Below, piece after piece: positions 36,543 through 45,050 of a stretch of DNA of 64,000 nt. The first letter of the stretch is position 1. The number at the start of each line of letters is the position of its first letter. Origin of the DNA: Algibacter luteus (lineage in GTDB: Bacteria; Bacteroidota; Bacteroidia; Flavobacteriales; Flavobacteriaceae); contig NZ_FQYK01000005.1 of the NCBI RefSeq assembly GCF_900141715.1, positions 1 to 64,000 of the forward strand. The letters run 5' to 3'. The notes beneath the pieces are model-generated. The model had not been told where the DNA came from. It searched no databases and saw nothing but the letters and a program-made list of their open reading frames with translations. The position numbers and the translations under genes were made by a program.

Positions 36543-37553
36543 ATGAATTTAAAAAACATCATTATAGTAGCACTTATAGCTATGTTTACCAATATAGCTA
36601 CTTCGCAGGAAGGATTACCTATCTATACTGATTATCTAACCGATAATTATTATTTATTGCACCCTTCTATGGCAGGTGTTGCTAATTGTTCGAAAATCAG
36701 AATTACAGGTCGTCAACAATGGTTCGGACAAGATGATGCTCCTAAACTCTTAACCATGAGTATGAATGGAAGAATAGGAGATTCACAATCGGGTGTGGGT
36801 GGTATTTTATATGCTGATAAAAACGGTTATCATTCTCAAAAAGGAGCTTATTTAACTTATGCCCACCATTTAATGTTTTCTAGAAGTGAGGTTGATTTAA
36901 ATATGCTATCTTTTGGTTTAAGCGCTGGATTTGTTCAATATCAATTAGATGAAACAACCTTTTTAAATGGAGCTCCTATACCAGACCCAATTATTAATGG
37001 AATTGTTCAGAACGAAACCAATTTTAATGTTGATTTAGGGTTTTCATATCACTATCTTGACTTTTATGCACACCTTACCGTTAAAAATTTATTAGAAAAC
37101 GCTGGGGTTAACCGCGATACACAAATAACAAGTAATTTAAGACGCTATTTGGTTTCTGTTGGAAATGTATTTAGCAGATTGGGTAGTGAATGGAGCTTTG
37201 AACCTTCTGTAATGTTCCAATATAGAGACCTTACTAAAGAATCTGCTATTGATGTTAACGGAAAGGTTTACAAAGAAATGGATTTTGGTCAATTTTGGGG
37301 AGGCGTGTCTTACAGACAAAGCTTAGATGGTGCCGAATTTTTAACAAACCAAAATACAGTGAGTAGTCAAAAACTACAACAAGTAACTCCAATTTTAGGT
37401 GTAAATTATAACGATTTTATGTTTGCCTACACTTATACTTATCAAATGAACGACGTTGTATTTACAAACGGCGGCTTTCATCAAATTACATTAGGTTATA
37501 ACTTTAATTGCAGGCGAGAACGTTTTGACTGTAAATGTCCTGCAGTAAACTAG
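36543..37553 (+). CDS. PorP/SprF family protein (orphan copy)
   Basis: The 336-residue protein has a signal peptide (about 1-21, ending IATSQ) followed by EGLPIYTDYLTDNYYLLHPSMAG, the PorP/SprF opening in which inbound proteins have a NPA/HPS motif. RITGRQQWFGQDDAP follows near residue 58, and the C-terminal half is barrel-like. Unlike the copy at 2170, no type B sorted adhesin or OmpA gene is adjacent: a terminator and a carbonic anhydrase follow. Its cargo is therefore unknown. Confidence 0.9.
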   Translation: MNLKNIIIVALIAMFTNIATSQEGLPIYTDYLTDNYYLLHPSMAGVANCSKIRITGRQQWFGQDDAPKLLTMSMNGRIGDSQSGVGGILYADKNGYHSQKGAYLTYAHHLMFSRSEVDLNMLSFGLSAGFVQYQLDETTFLNGAPIPDPIINGIVQNETNFNVDLGFSYHYLDFYAHLTVKNLLENAGVNRDTQITSNLRRYLVSVGNVFSRLGSEWSFEPSVMFQYRDLTKESAIDVNGKVYKEMDFGQFWGGVSYRQSLDGAEFLTNQNTVSSQKLQQVTPILGVNYNDFMFAYTYTYQMNDVVFTNGGFHQITLGYNFNCRRERFDCKCPAVN

Positions 37554-37554
37554 T

Positions 37555-37588
37555 AAAAAAAGATTCAAAATTTGAATCTTTTTTTTGA
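37555..37588 (+). terminator. Terminator after the orphan PorP/SprF gene
   Basis: AAAAAGATTCAAA and TTTGAATCTTTTT form a near-perfect stem with almost no loop, starting right after the stop codon and followed by T residues. Confidence 0.88.
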
Positions 37589-37720
37589 CTAATTTCAGAT
37601 ATATTAAGTTCTACTTTATTTAATTTAGTTAAATTTAGCCGTATAGCTAAAGCCAAATTAATATAATAAGAAAGACTCTCCATTCTAACATTCGAGATTC
37701 TTTTTTCAAAGGAATTAAAT

Positions 37721-38236
37721 ATGCCAGTAATAAAATCAGTAAGAGGGAAAGCACCTAGTATTCCAGACGATTGTTTCATAGCCGAAAACGCAACCATAGT
37801 AGGCGAAGTAACTATGGGAAACCAATGTAGCGTATGGTTTAGCGCCGTAGTTCGTGGCGATGTTAATTACATAAAAATGGGCAATAAAGTTAATGTACAA
37901 GACGGTGCGGTAATTCATGGCACCTATCAAAAATCGGCCACCACCATAGGTAACAACGTCTCTATTGGTCATAATGCCTTGGTTCATGGTTGCACCATTC
38001 ACGACAATGTTTTGGTAGGCATGGGTAGTATTATTATGGACGGTTGTGTGGTAGAAAGCAACAGTATTATTGCAGCAGGCGCGGTGTTAACCCAAAACAC
38101 TATGGTGAAATCGGGTAGCATTTATGCTGGAGTTCCAGCCAAAAAAGTAAAAGATATTAGTAACGAACTCATCTCGGGCGAAATAAACCGAATAGCCGAT
38201 GCCTATATAAAATATTCAAGTTGGTTTAAAGAGTAG
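37721..38236 (+). CDS. Gamma carbonic anhydrase family protein
   Basis: The 171-residue protein is a left-handed beta-helix of hexapeptide repeats. The family's metal-binding histidines are seen in GAVIHG, SIGHNALVHGCTI. VWFSAVVRGDVNYIKMG is the conserved inter-subunit region. Activity as carbonic anhydrase is not proven for all members. The stop codon abuts dispersed repeat copy C. Confidence 0.92.
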   Translation: MPVIKSVRGKAPSIPDDCFIAENATIVGEVTMGNQCSVWFSAVVRGDVNYIKMGNKVNVQDGAVIHGTYQKSATTIGNNVSIGHNALVHGCTIHDNVLVGMGSIIMDGCVVESNSIIAAGAVLTQNTMVKSGSIYAGVPAKKVKDISNELISGEINRIADAYIKYSSWFKE

Positions 38237-38325
38237 GGCGTTACCACAAGGGTCGGGCTTTCCATTACTAGTTTTGGCTCGATGTGCGCCTCGCCAAAAG
38301 CTAAGCATTGCAATCCCTAACGCAA
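38236..38325 (-). repeat. Dispersed intergenic repeat, copy C
   Basis: The reverse complement starts TTGCGTTAGGGATTG and ends AAAGCCCGACCCTTG then GTGGTAACGCCC, identical at its ends to copy A (21561-21642), with a different middle (GCTTTTGGCGAGGCGCA). It lies between convergent genes and overlaps the last base of the carbonic anhydrase stop. Confidence 0.85.
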
Positions 38326-38338
38326 TTCACTAGTACTT

Positions 38339-39118
38339 TTAAAAATCAAGATATTCAACCCAATAATTAGCACCCAAAAGCGATTGCATCACTTCCGGTT
38401 TACCATTTGTGAAAAATTTGTTTTTAGGTTGAGTATTATCGGTATTTAATATATTATGGCGTTCTAAAATGGCTTTAGTTTGTCTTGCTACGGCTTCACC
38501 AGAATCAATAATTTTTACATGTTTCGGAAGCAATTCTAATAGCAATGGCATTAAATAGGGGTAATGTGTGCAACCTAAAACCAAATAATCAATATTCGCT
38601 TTAATCATCGGCTTTAAGTAAACCATTAAAAGCGTTTTCATCTCTTCAGAATTAAGTTTACCATTTTCAATAAGCTCAACAATACCATTGCCATTTTGTT
38701 CAACTACATTAATCGTACTAGCAAACAGGCTCGACGTTTTAGAAAACAATTCGCTACTTAAGGTTCCCTTGGTGGCTAAAATACCAACAGCATGGGTTTT
38801 GGTTTGCAAAGCAGCAGGTTTAATGGCGGGTTCTATACCAACAAGAGGTACATTGTAATTGGCTCGTAAATAATCAATAGCATTTGTTGTAGCAGTATTA
38901 CATGCTACAACGATAAGCTTACAGTTTTTATTTAATAAATATTCTGTATTTTTTATGCTTAATTCTATAATTGCTTCTCTGCCCTTTGGGCCATATGGTG
39001 CATTAGCACTATCGGCTAAATAAATGGTGTTTTCATGAGGCAACAAAGCATGAATTTCTTTCCAAACAGATGTGCCTCCAACTCCTGAATCAAAAATACC
39101 AATTGGGTGTTTACTCAT
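38339..39118 (-). CDS. murI: Glutamate racemase MurI
   Basis: The 259-residue protein has the two catalytic cysteine motifs VACNTATTNA and LGCTHYPYL and the N-terminal FDSGVGGTSVW. It makes D-glutamate for peptidoglycan. It is the last gene of the minus-strand envelope series. A -7-like TATTTTTG lies only 7 bp upstream of the ATG, directly after the skp terminator. Confidence 0.96.
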   Translation of the reverse strand: MSKHPIGIFDSGVGGTSVWKEIHALLPHENTIYLADSANAPYGPKGREAIIELSIKNTEYLLNKNCKLIVVACNTATTNAIDYLRANYNVPLVGIEPAIKPAALQTKTHAVGILATKGTLSSELFSKTSSLFASTINVVEQNGNGIVELIENGKLNSEEMKTLLMVYLKPMIKANIDYLVLGCTHYPYLMPLLLELLPKHVKIIDSGEAVARQTKAILERHNILNTDNTQPKNKFFTNGKPEVMQSLLGANYWVEYLDF

Positions 39119-39125
39119 AGTTTAA

Positions 39126-39133
39126 CAAAAATA
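39126..39133 (-). promoter_or_regulatory. -7-like element just upstream of murI
   Basis: On the minus strand TATTTTTG ends 7 bases before the murI ATG, so a transcript from it would be nearly leaderless. It overlaps the T tract of the preceding terminator and may be accidental. Confidence 0.35.
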
Positions 39134-39162
39134 AAAAAGCTGCCTTGTAAAAAGCAGCTTTT
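39133..39162 (-). terminator. Terminator after the second OmpH/Skp gene
   Basis: On the minus strand AAAAGCTGC and GCAGCTTTT form a stem with a loop of about ten bases and a T run, 26 bp after the chaperone stop. Confidence 0.85.
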
Positions 39163-39188
39163 CATAATATTTATAAGGTAGATTTTTA

Positions 39189-39689
39189 TTAGATACCTAA
39201 TTGTTTTTTTACGTCTGCTAAAATATCATCACCGTCAGCAACAATTAAAGTAGCTCTATCTAAAACATATTGGTAACCTTTAGCCTTAGCAACATCGTTT
39301 ATAGCTTTCATTGCAGCTTCCTGTATAGGCTTAAACAATTCAGCTTCTTTTTCAGCTAAATCTTTTTGTGCATCTGCTCTAAATTGCTGAATTCTTTGTT
39401 GTTTTTCCTGTAACTCAATCATTCTTTTTTGATTCTCTTCAGCCGTTTTTGTATTAGCTTCAGCATCATATTGACTTACAGTGTTTTGGTATTCTGTAAT
39501 AGACGCTTGAATATCTGTTTGGTACGTTTTACTCAAAGCTTCAATTTCTGCTTGTGCTTTTTTAGCTGCAGGCATTGATGCAATTAATTCTTGAGTATTT
39601 ATGTGAGCAACTTTACTTTGCGCTTGTGTAAAGCTAACAGATGCAATACATAGTACGGTTGCTAATAAAATAGTTTTCAATTGTTTCAT
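39189..39689 (-). CDS. OmpH/Skp family periplasmic chaperone (short form)
   Basis: The 166-residue protein has a signal peptide (about 1-23) and the OmpH coiled-coil hairpin (VAHINTQELIASMPAAKKAQ; long helical arms; then YQYVLDRATLIVADG). Skp proteins hold unfolded outer-membrane barrels on the way to BamA, which is encoded two genes upstream. It lies 31 bp behind a longer paralogue and ends in a terminator. Confidence 0.93.
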   Translation of the reverse strand: MKQLKTILLATVLCIASVSFTQAQSKVAHINTQELIASMPAAKKAQAEIEALSKTYQTDIQASITEYQNTVSQYDAEANTKTAEENQKRMIELQEKQQRIQQFRADAQKDLAEKEAELFKPIQEAAMKAINDVAKAKGYQYVLDRATLIVADGDDILADVKKQLGI

Positions 39690-39720
39690 TTTTAAATAGT
39701 ATTAAGTGTGTTATAAATTA

Positions 39721-40731
39721 TTATTCGTTTTTGTTTAAGTTGTTTATACTGTCCTTTGCTTTTTGTCTATCTTCTAAAATTTTCTTTTTTCTTTCTTCTA
39801 AAGCCTTTTTTCGAGCTTCACGTTCAGCTAATTTTTTTTGCCTGTTCTCTTCTATAAGTTCAGCTTTCGTTTTAGTTTCTCCCTCAATTTTGGCTTCAGT
39901 TGTTTTACCGGCTACCTCAGTGGTTTCATTGGCGGCTTCTGCGGTATTGTTTCTGGCGTCCAATTTGGCTTGTTTCGCTTTTTCTCTATCTGCTAATATT
40001 TTTTGACGTCTTGCTTCGGCCTCTTTTTTCTTAGCCTCACGCGCCTCTAAAATTTCTTGTCTGCGTTTTTCAACGGCACTTTCTCTAGCTTGCTTTTTTT
40101 CTTCTAAAGCTTTTTCTCTAGCTTCTTGTTCTTCATTTATTTCAGGAATTAACTCCTCTTCCTCGGCTGCTTTTCGTTCTGCTTTTGTTGTAACTTGCTT
40201 TCGTTTTGAAGATCTTGTGATACTTCTTAAAACCTGCTCGCTAATGTCAAACTGTTTTGCAGAATACAACATCACAGCGTCTGATGATTTATCAAATATA
40301 AAATCATATTTTCTGCCTTCAGCCATATCTTGAACTGCTGCAAAAATTTGATCTTGTATGGGTTGCATCAATTGTCTTTTTTGAATAAACAAATCGCCAT
40401 TAGGCCCAAATCGCTTTTGTTGATAATCTAAAATCTCATTTTCTTCAAAAGCAATATCTTCTTCGCGCTCATCAACAAGTTCTTTTGTTAAAAGCGCTTT
40501 TTCGTTACTTAAATCTTTTCGCTTTTGCTCAACCGTTGCTAATTTTGCTTGAATCTCGTTTTTCCATTTCTGAGCTTTATCTTCTAATTGTGCTGTGGCT
40601 TCTTGATATTCGGGTACATTTTGTAAAATATACTCGGTATCAATATAAGCAATTCTTACCCCACGTTGTGCATGCGAATAAAAGCTTAGTGTAAAAACTA
40701 ATGTCAGTAAAAAAAGAACTTTATTTTGCAT
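39721..40731 (-). CDS. OmpH/Skp family protein with long charged coiled-coil tail
   Basis: The 336-residue protein has a signal peptide, an OmpH domain (about 23-165, IAYIDTEYILQNVPEYQEA and YDFIFDKSSDAVML) and then an added tail of about 150 residues almost entirely K, E, R, A. The tail repeats EKRRQEILEAREAKK-like segments split by a Thr/Ala/Glu stretch (about 260-290). The tail is about the size of a second Skp arm and has no match in the 166-residue paralogue. It follows bamA by 173 bp. Confidence 0.9.
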   Translation of the reverse strand: MQNKVLFLLTLVFTLSFYSHAQRGVRIAYIDTEYILQNVPEYQEATAQLEDKAQKWKNEIQAKLATVEQKRKDLSNEKALLTKELVDEREEDIAFEENEILDYQQKRFGPNGDLFIQKRQLMQPIQDQIFAAVQDMAEGRKYDFIFDKSSDAVMLYSAKQFDISEQVLRSITRSSKRKQVTTKAERKAAEEEELIPEINEEQEAREKALEEKKQARESAVEKRRQEILEAREAKKKEAEARRQKILADREKAKQAKLDARNNTAEAANETTEVAGKTTEAKIEGETKTKAELIEENRQKKLAEREARKKALEERKKKILEDRQKAKDSINNLNKNE

Positions 40732-40904
40732 CTGTTTAATATTTTATAATTTATCTTTTATAAATTCTAAAATGACAGATGGTTATTCTCTGCCTTTTTG
40801 AACTTGGTTTTCAAAATTAACGAATTTTAATCTTAAAAATTTTAATTCTCATGCAAATCATTATTGTGTTATTAGAAAATATCGTGCCAAAGTATTTTTT
40901 TTAG

Positions 40905-43535
40905 TTAAAACTGTTGTCCAATTATGAAATGAGTTTCCCATCCATTTTTAGTAGTTTGCCCAGGTAATGGATCAAAACCATGGCCAAAATCAATACCTAA
41001 TAAACCAAATGCTGGCATAAATATTCGAATACCTAATCCTGCAGAACGCTTGATGTTAAAAGGATCGAAATCTCTAAAATTTTCGTACGATGAACCACCT
41101 TCAATAAAACCAAGGGCATAAATTTTAGCCGATGCTTTTAATGTTATAGGATAACGAAGTTCTAATGAGAATTTATTGTAAATACTTGAACCATCTTGAG
41201 ATGCCTGCCCTGTAGTTTCATCTAAATGGGTAAGCGATTGGTTTGGATAACCACGTAATTGAATAACTTCTCTTCCATCTAACGAGAAATTACCTAAACC
41301 ATCTCCTCCTAAATAAAAACGCTCAAAAGGTATTACACCTCTGGCATTATTATATGCTCCTAAAAATCCAAATTCTATTTTTGGCCTTAAAACTAAATTT
41401 TTTGTTATTTGAGTATACCACTCACCAGAGAATTTTACTTTGTAAAACTCTAACCAATTGAAGCGTTTTTGGTCAATTTCAGTGATGTCATTAGTGGCTT
41501 CAATATACTCAATATCTGCAGTGCTATCAGCATTGTTTCTTCTTTCTACGGCGTCATCGTAATCATCTGAAAGTTGTTCGTAGTCAACACCGTTAAATAA
41601 AGAATAAGGGAGCGAAAATTTTGCGCTAAAGGCGAAGTTAGACCCTCCTGTTGGGAAAATAGGATCAACACTTGTGTTATTTCTACTTAAGCCAAAAGTG
41701 TATGATAAATTGTTTGAGAAACCATCACCAAATGTAAATAAACCTGTGTTGTAGTTATTTAAGTCATAACGTTGGTAACTTACTGCTTGCGATAAGGTGA
41801 AATAGTCATCTGGAACCGATAATCTTTTAGCTAATCCAAAGGTTAAACCTGTAATGTTAAAACTTCTACTTTTATCTGCGTTTCCTGTTGTGTAATCGTA
41901 TAAAAACTGTTTGGTATGCGATAAAGATGTAGAGAATTGTACTGGACGTTTTCCTCCTAACCAAGGTTCAGAAAATGAGAAACTATAGGTTTGATAGAAT
42001 CGACTAGCTTGCAAACGTAGCGATAATTTCTGTCCGTCACCCATTGGAATTGGCTTATAAGCTTCTTTTTTAAAGATGTCTTTTATAGAAAAGTTGTTAA
42101 ATGATAAACCAAGTGTTCCTATAAAACCTCCACCGCCGTAACCACCTTGTAGTTCTATTTGGCTAGATCCAGTTTCTTGAACTGCATATTCCATATCAAT
42201 AGTGCCTTCTACGGGGTTGGGATTGTTAAAATTTGGAGTTATTTGTTGGGCATCAAAAAAGCCTAATTGCCCAAGTTCTCTAACCGTTCTTACCACATTG
42301 GCTTTGCTGTATAATTGTCCAGGGCGTGTACGTAGTTCTCTATAAATAACATGGTCGTTGGTTTTATCATTTCCAACAACTGAGACGCTGTTAAAATAAG
42401 CTGGTTTTCCTTCAGAAATTCTAACTTCAATATCAATAACATTATTATCAGCACTTACCTCCACAGGGTTTACACTCGAGAATAAATAGCCGTTATTTTG
42501 ATATTGATTTGTAATATCTTGAGCATCTGGTTTCGAATTGTCGGCTATTCTTTTTTGTAATAAGATTCCATTGTAGGTATCGCCTTTTCTAATTCGTAAC
42601 AATCTACTAAGTTGTTCGTTTGTATAAACGGTATTACCAATAAATTTAATGTCTCCAAAAGTATATTGCTCACCTTCATTAACTTTAATTACTAAAGAAA
42701 TGGTTTTATCATCGTTATAAATCAAACTGTCCGATAATATTCGGGCATCTCTATATCCATTTTCTTTATAAGTATCAATTACATGACCTAAATCTGCTTG
42801 ATACGATGAGTCTATGAATTTTGAACGTTTTAAAACCCTTATTGGGTTAATTTTCTTAGTGCCTTTCATGCTTTTTCTAAGTTTTTTATCACTCAGAACG
42901 TCGTTGCCTTTAAAGGTTATATCTTTAATTTTTACTTTTTCACCTTTATCTATATTCAACACCATATTTACTCTTGAGGCTTTCACGGTATCTTGCACCT
43001 CAATGGTATTAATATGTACTTTAGTATTTAGGAAACCTTCTTTTTTGTATTTTTTAGTAAGAAAGTTTTTGGTAGTTGTAATTAAGTTTTCGGTGACTTT
43101 AGTTCCTTTTGTTAGTTTATTCTCTTTAACTATACCTTCAACTTTACCCTTTTTAACGCCTTTGACTTTTAGTTCGTTGAGTTGAGGTAAATCAAATAAT
43201 TTAATCTGCAAGTAAGCCACATTATCTTCTATTTTAGTAACGTATACTTCTATATCGCTAAATAGTTTAGAGTTCCAAAGTTTTTTAATGGCATTACCTA
43301 TGTCTTCACCAGGGATTGTAATTTCTTGACCTTTTCTTAAACCAGAATAGGCTATGATAGTTTGTTCGCTAAATGCAGTGTTTCCGGCAACTGAAACTTC
43401 GCCTAAAGTGTATTTTTTTCCTTCTATAAAGTTAGAATTTTGTGAACTAACATTAAAAAAGCTAATAAAAAATAGTATTGCAATGCAGTTCTTTAAATAT
43501 GATGTAGTAGATATATTTTTAGCTAAGTTGTTCAC
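40905..43535 (-). CDS. bamA: Outer-membrane barrel assembly protein BamA
   Basis: The product has a signal peptide, POTRA domains (about 40-430; KYTLGEVSVAGN, GEQYTFGDIKFIGN, GKPAYFNSVSVVGN), and a C-terminal Omp85 barrel ending FIIGQQF with terminal Phe, as recognised by the Bam complex. The barrel contains FLGGDGLGNFSL and LGIRIFMPAFGLLGIDFG. I chose the GTG at 43535 (MNNLAKNIS..CIAILFFISFF), overlapping uppS by 17 bp. Upstream in-frame starts reach deep into uppS and put the signal peptide 60 residues in. BamA folds all barrels of the cell, presumably including SprA and the PorP proteins here. Confidence 0.93.
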   Translation of the reverse strand: MNNLAKNISTTSYLKNCIAILFFISFFNVSSQNSNFIEGKKYTLGEVSVAGNTAFSEQTIIAYSGLRKGQEITIPGEDIGNAIKKLWNSKLFSDIEVYVTKIEDNVAYLQIKLFDLPQLNELKVKGVKKGKVEGIVKENKLTKGTKVTENLITTTKNFLTKKYKKEGFLNTKVHINTIEVQDTVKASRVNMVLNIDKGEKVKIKDITFKGNDVLSDKKLRKSMKGTKKINPIRVLKRSKFIDSSYQADLGHVIDTYKENGYRDARILSDSLIYNDDKTISLVIKVNEGEQYTFGDIKFIGNTVYTNEQLSRLLRIRKGDTYNGILLQKRIADNSKPDAQDITNQYQNNGYLFSSVNPVEVSADNNVIDIEVRISEGKPAYFNSVSVVGNDKTNDHVIYRELRTRPGQLYSKANVVRTVRELGQLGFFDAQQITPNFNNPNPVEGTIDMEYAVQETGSSQIELQGGYGGGGFIGTLGLSFNNFSIKDIFKKEAYKPIPMGDGQKLSLRLQASRFYQTYSFSFSEPWLGGKRPVQFSTSLSHTKQFLYDYTTGNADKSRSFNITGLTFGLAKRLSVPDDYFTLSQAVSYQRYDLNNYNTGLFTFGDGFSNNLSYTFGLSRNNTSVDPIFPTGGSNFAFSAKFSLPYSLFNGVDYEQLSDDYDDAVERRNNADSTADIEYIEATNDITEIDQKRFNWLEFYKVKFSGEWYTQITKNLVLRPKIEFGFLGAYNNARGVIPFERFYLGGDGLGNFSLDGREVIQLRGYPNQSLTHLDETTGQASQDGSSIYNKFSLELRYPITLKASAKIYALGFIEGGSSYENFRDFDPFNIKRSAGLGIRIFMPAFGLLGIDFGHGFDPLPGQTTKNGWETHFIIGQQF

Positions 43536-44259
43536 TTGTTTTCCCAAATCGTCGTTCTCTTTTTTGATATTCAATAATAGCTTCATATAAATGCTGCTTT
43601 GTAAAATCTGGCCATAAGACACTTGTGAAATATAATTCTGCATATGCAATTTGCCATAATAAAAAGTTGCTTATACGTTGTTCTCCACTGGTTCTAATTA
43701 GCAAATCTACATCTGGTAAATTTTGCGTGTAAAGATGCTCATTTATAATTGATTCATCAATATTTTCGGGAGAAATTATATTATTTTTAACTTTAATACT
43801 TATTTCCTTAACAGTGTTTATGATTTCTTCTCTAGAGCCATAACTTAGTGCAAGTGTTAGGGTCATTCTAGAATTATCTTTTGTGTTTTCTATAACTTCA
43901 AAAAGTTCTTTGTATACTTTGGTCGGTAAAGAATTTAAAGCACCAATGGCAGATAGTTTAATGTCGTTGTCTTGCAGTGTTTTTATTTCTTTTTTCAAAG
44001 AGGACACTAAAAGTTTCATAAGTGTTTGTACTTCTAATTTTGGTCTATTCCAGTTTTCAGTTGAAAAAGCATAAAGAGTTAAGTTTTTTATGCCAAGTTC
44101 AGCGCTAGCTTCAACAGTTTGTCTTACAGATTTGGTTCCGTTTTCATGACCAAAAGCGCGCATCATGCCCTTTTGTTTTGCCCAACGCCCATTTCCGTCC
44201 ATAATTATGGCAATATGTTTAGGTAATGATTTTGTATGAATACTGTTCTTTAAATCCAT
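43519..44259 (-). CDS. uppS: Isoprenyl transferase (undecaprenyl diphosphate synthase)
   Basis: The 246-residue cis-prenyltransferase has the motifs IIMDGNGRWAK, FGHENGTKSVR, LYAFSTENWNRP and the C-terminal LLIRTSGEQRISNFLLWQ plus YAELYFTSVLWPDF. It makes the undecaprenyl carrier lipid for peptidoglycan and surface polysaccharides. Its 3' end overlaps the bamA start. It is 1 bp after the DUF6089 gene. Confidence 0.97.
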   Translation of the reverse strand: MDLKNSIHTKSLPKHIAIIMDGNGRWAKQKGMMRAFGHENGTKSVRQTVEASAELGIKNLTLYAFSTENWNRPKLEVQTLMKLLVSSLKKEIKTLQDNDIKLSAIGALNSLPTKVYKELFEVIENTKDNSRMTLTLALSYGSREEIINTVKEISIKVKNNIISPENIDESIINEHLYTQNLPDVDLLIRTSGEQRISNFLLWQIAYAELYFTSVLWPDFTKQHLYEAIIEYQKRERRFGKTSEQLS

Positions 44260-44260
44260 T

Positions 44261-44947
44261 TTATTCTACGCAGTAGCAAGGGTTTTCTCCAAAGGTGTAA
44301 GTTAATGTAATTCCAGAAAACACATACCAGTCGTTATTATTTATATTTCCAAAACGCAATGATTGTAGTTCTGCTGCATCAGGGTTACTTCCATCAAGTT
44401 CGTCTGAGAAGGTATATCGCGCACCAACTTCAATACCTAAAATAAAATTCTCTAAAACATTGGTTTTAAACCCTATAGCCATAGGAATTCCATAAGCCCA
44501 ACTCGAGGTGTCTTCTTGTGTTTGTGCACCGTTTGAAAAATAGTGATTATCGTGATAAGCCACTGTAATACCTGAATATAAATATGGAGTTCCTAGCTTT
44601 TCACCAGAGTGCAGGTTAAAATCTAAAAATGTAAATTCCATACCTAATGAGATTTCAGTTATTTTGCTCGAGAACTCATAGCCTCTTTGAATACGTCTTG
44701 GGTCGTCTGAATTGGTATCGATACCTTCTAATTCACTAAAAATTATTGAGCCTCTGTAGGAATGTCTTTTACTTCTATTCCATTTATATAAACCGCCAAT
44801 AGCGAATTGATTTGGTGAAATATAGTCGGTAGCACCTACGTCTCCAATAAAATTACTTCCACCTAAAAAAACGCCAATTTCGTTAATTTGGCTAAAGCTT
44901 AATTGAGTGCTTAAAATGCTTAATATCAATATGGTTAAATGCCTCAT
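44261..44947 (-). CDS. DUF6089 family outer-membrane beta-barrel protein
   Basis: The 228-residue protein has a signal peptide (about 1-19) and a small barrel pattern (INEIGVFLGGSNFIGDVGATDY; FILGIEVGARYTFSDELDGS; FSGITLTYTFGENPCYC). The short CYC ending with two cysteines is a family trait. Function is unknown. The nadK-DUF6089-uppS-bamA order is conserved in Flavobacteriaceae, which suggests a role in envelope assembly. Confidence 0.85.
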   Translation of the reverse strand: MRHLTILILSILSTQLSFSQINEIGVFLGGSNFIGDVGATDYISPNQFAIGGLYKWNRSKRHSYRGSIIFSELEGIDTNSDDPRRIQRGYEFSSKITEISLGMEFTFLDFNLHSGEKLGTPYLYSGITVAYHDNHYFSNGAQTQEDTSSWAYGIPMAIGFKTNVLENFILGIEVGARYTFSDELDGSNPDAAELQSLRFGNINNNDWYVFSGITLTYTFGENPCYCVE

Positions 44948-45050
44948 AAATATTCAAAAGTTTGCAAATATAATAAATAAGATTAGCCCATAACAATTTG
45001 AGCTGAATAGTATTAGTGTAAAACAGAAATTCTTTTGAAATATTGTTAAG

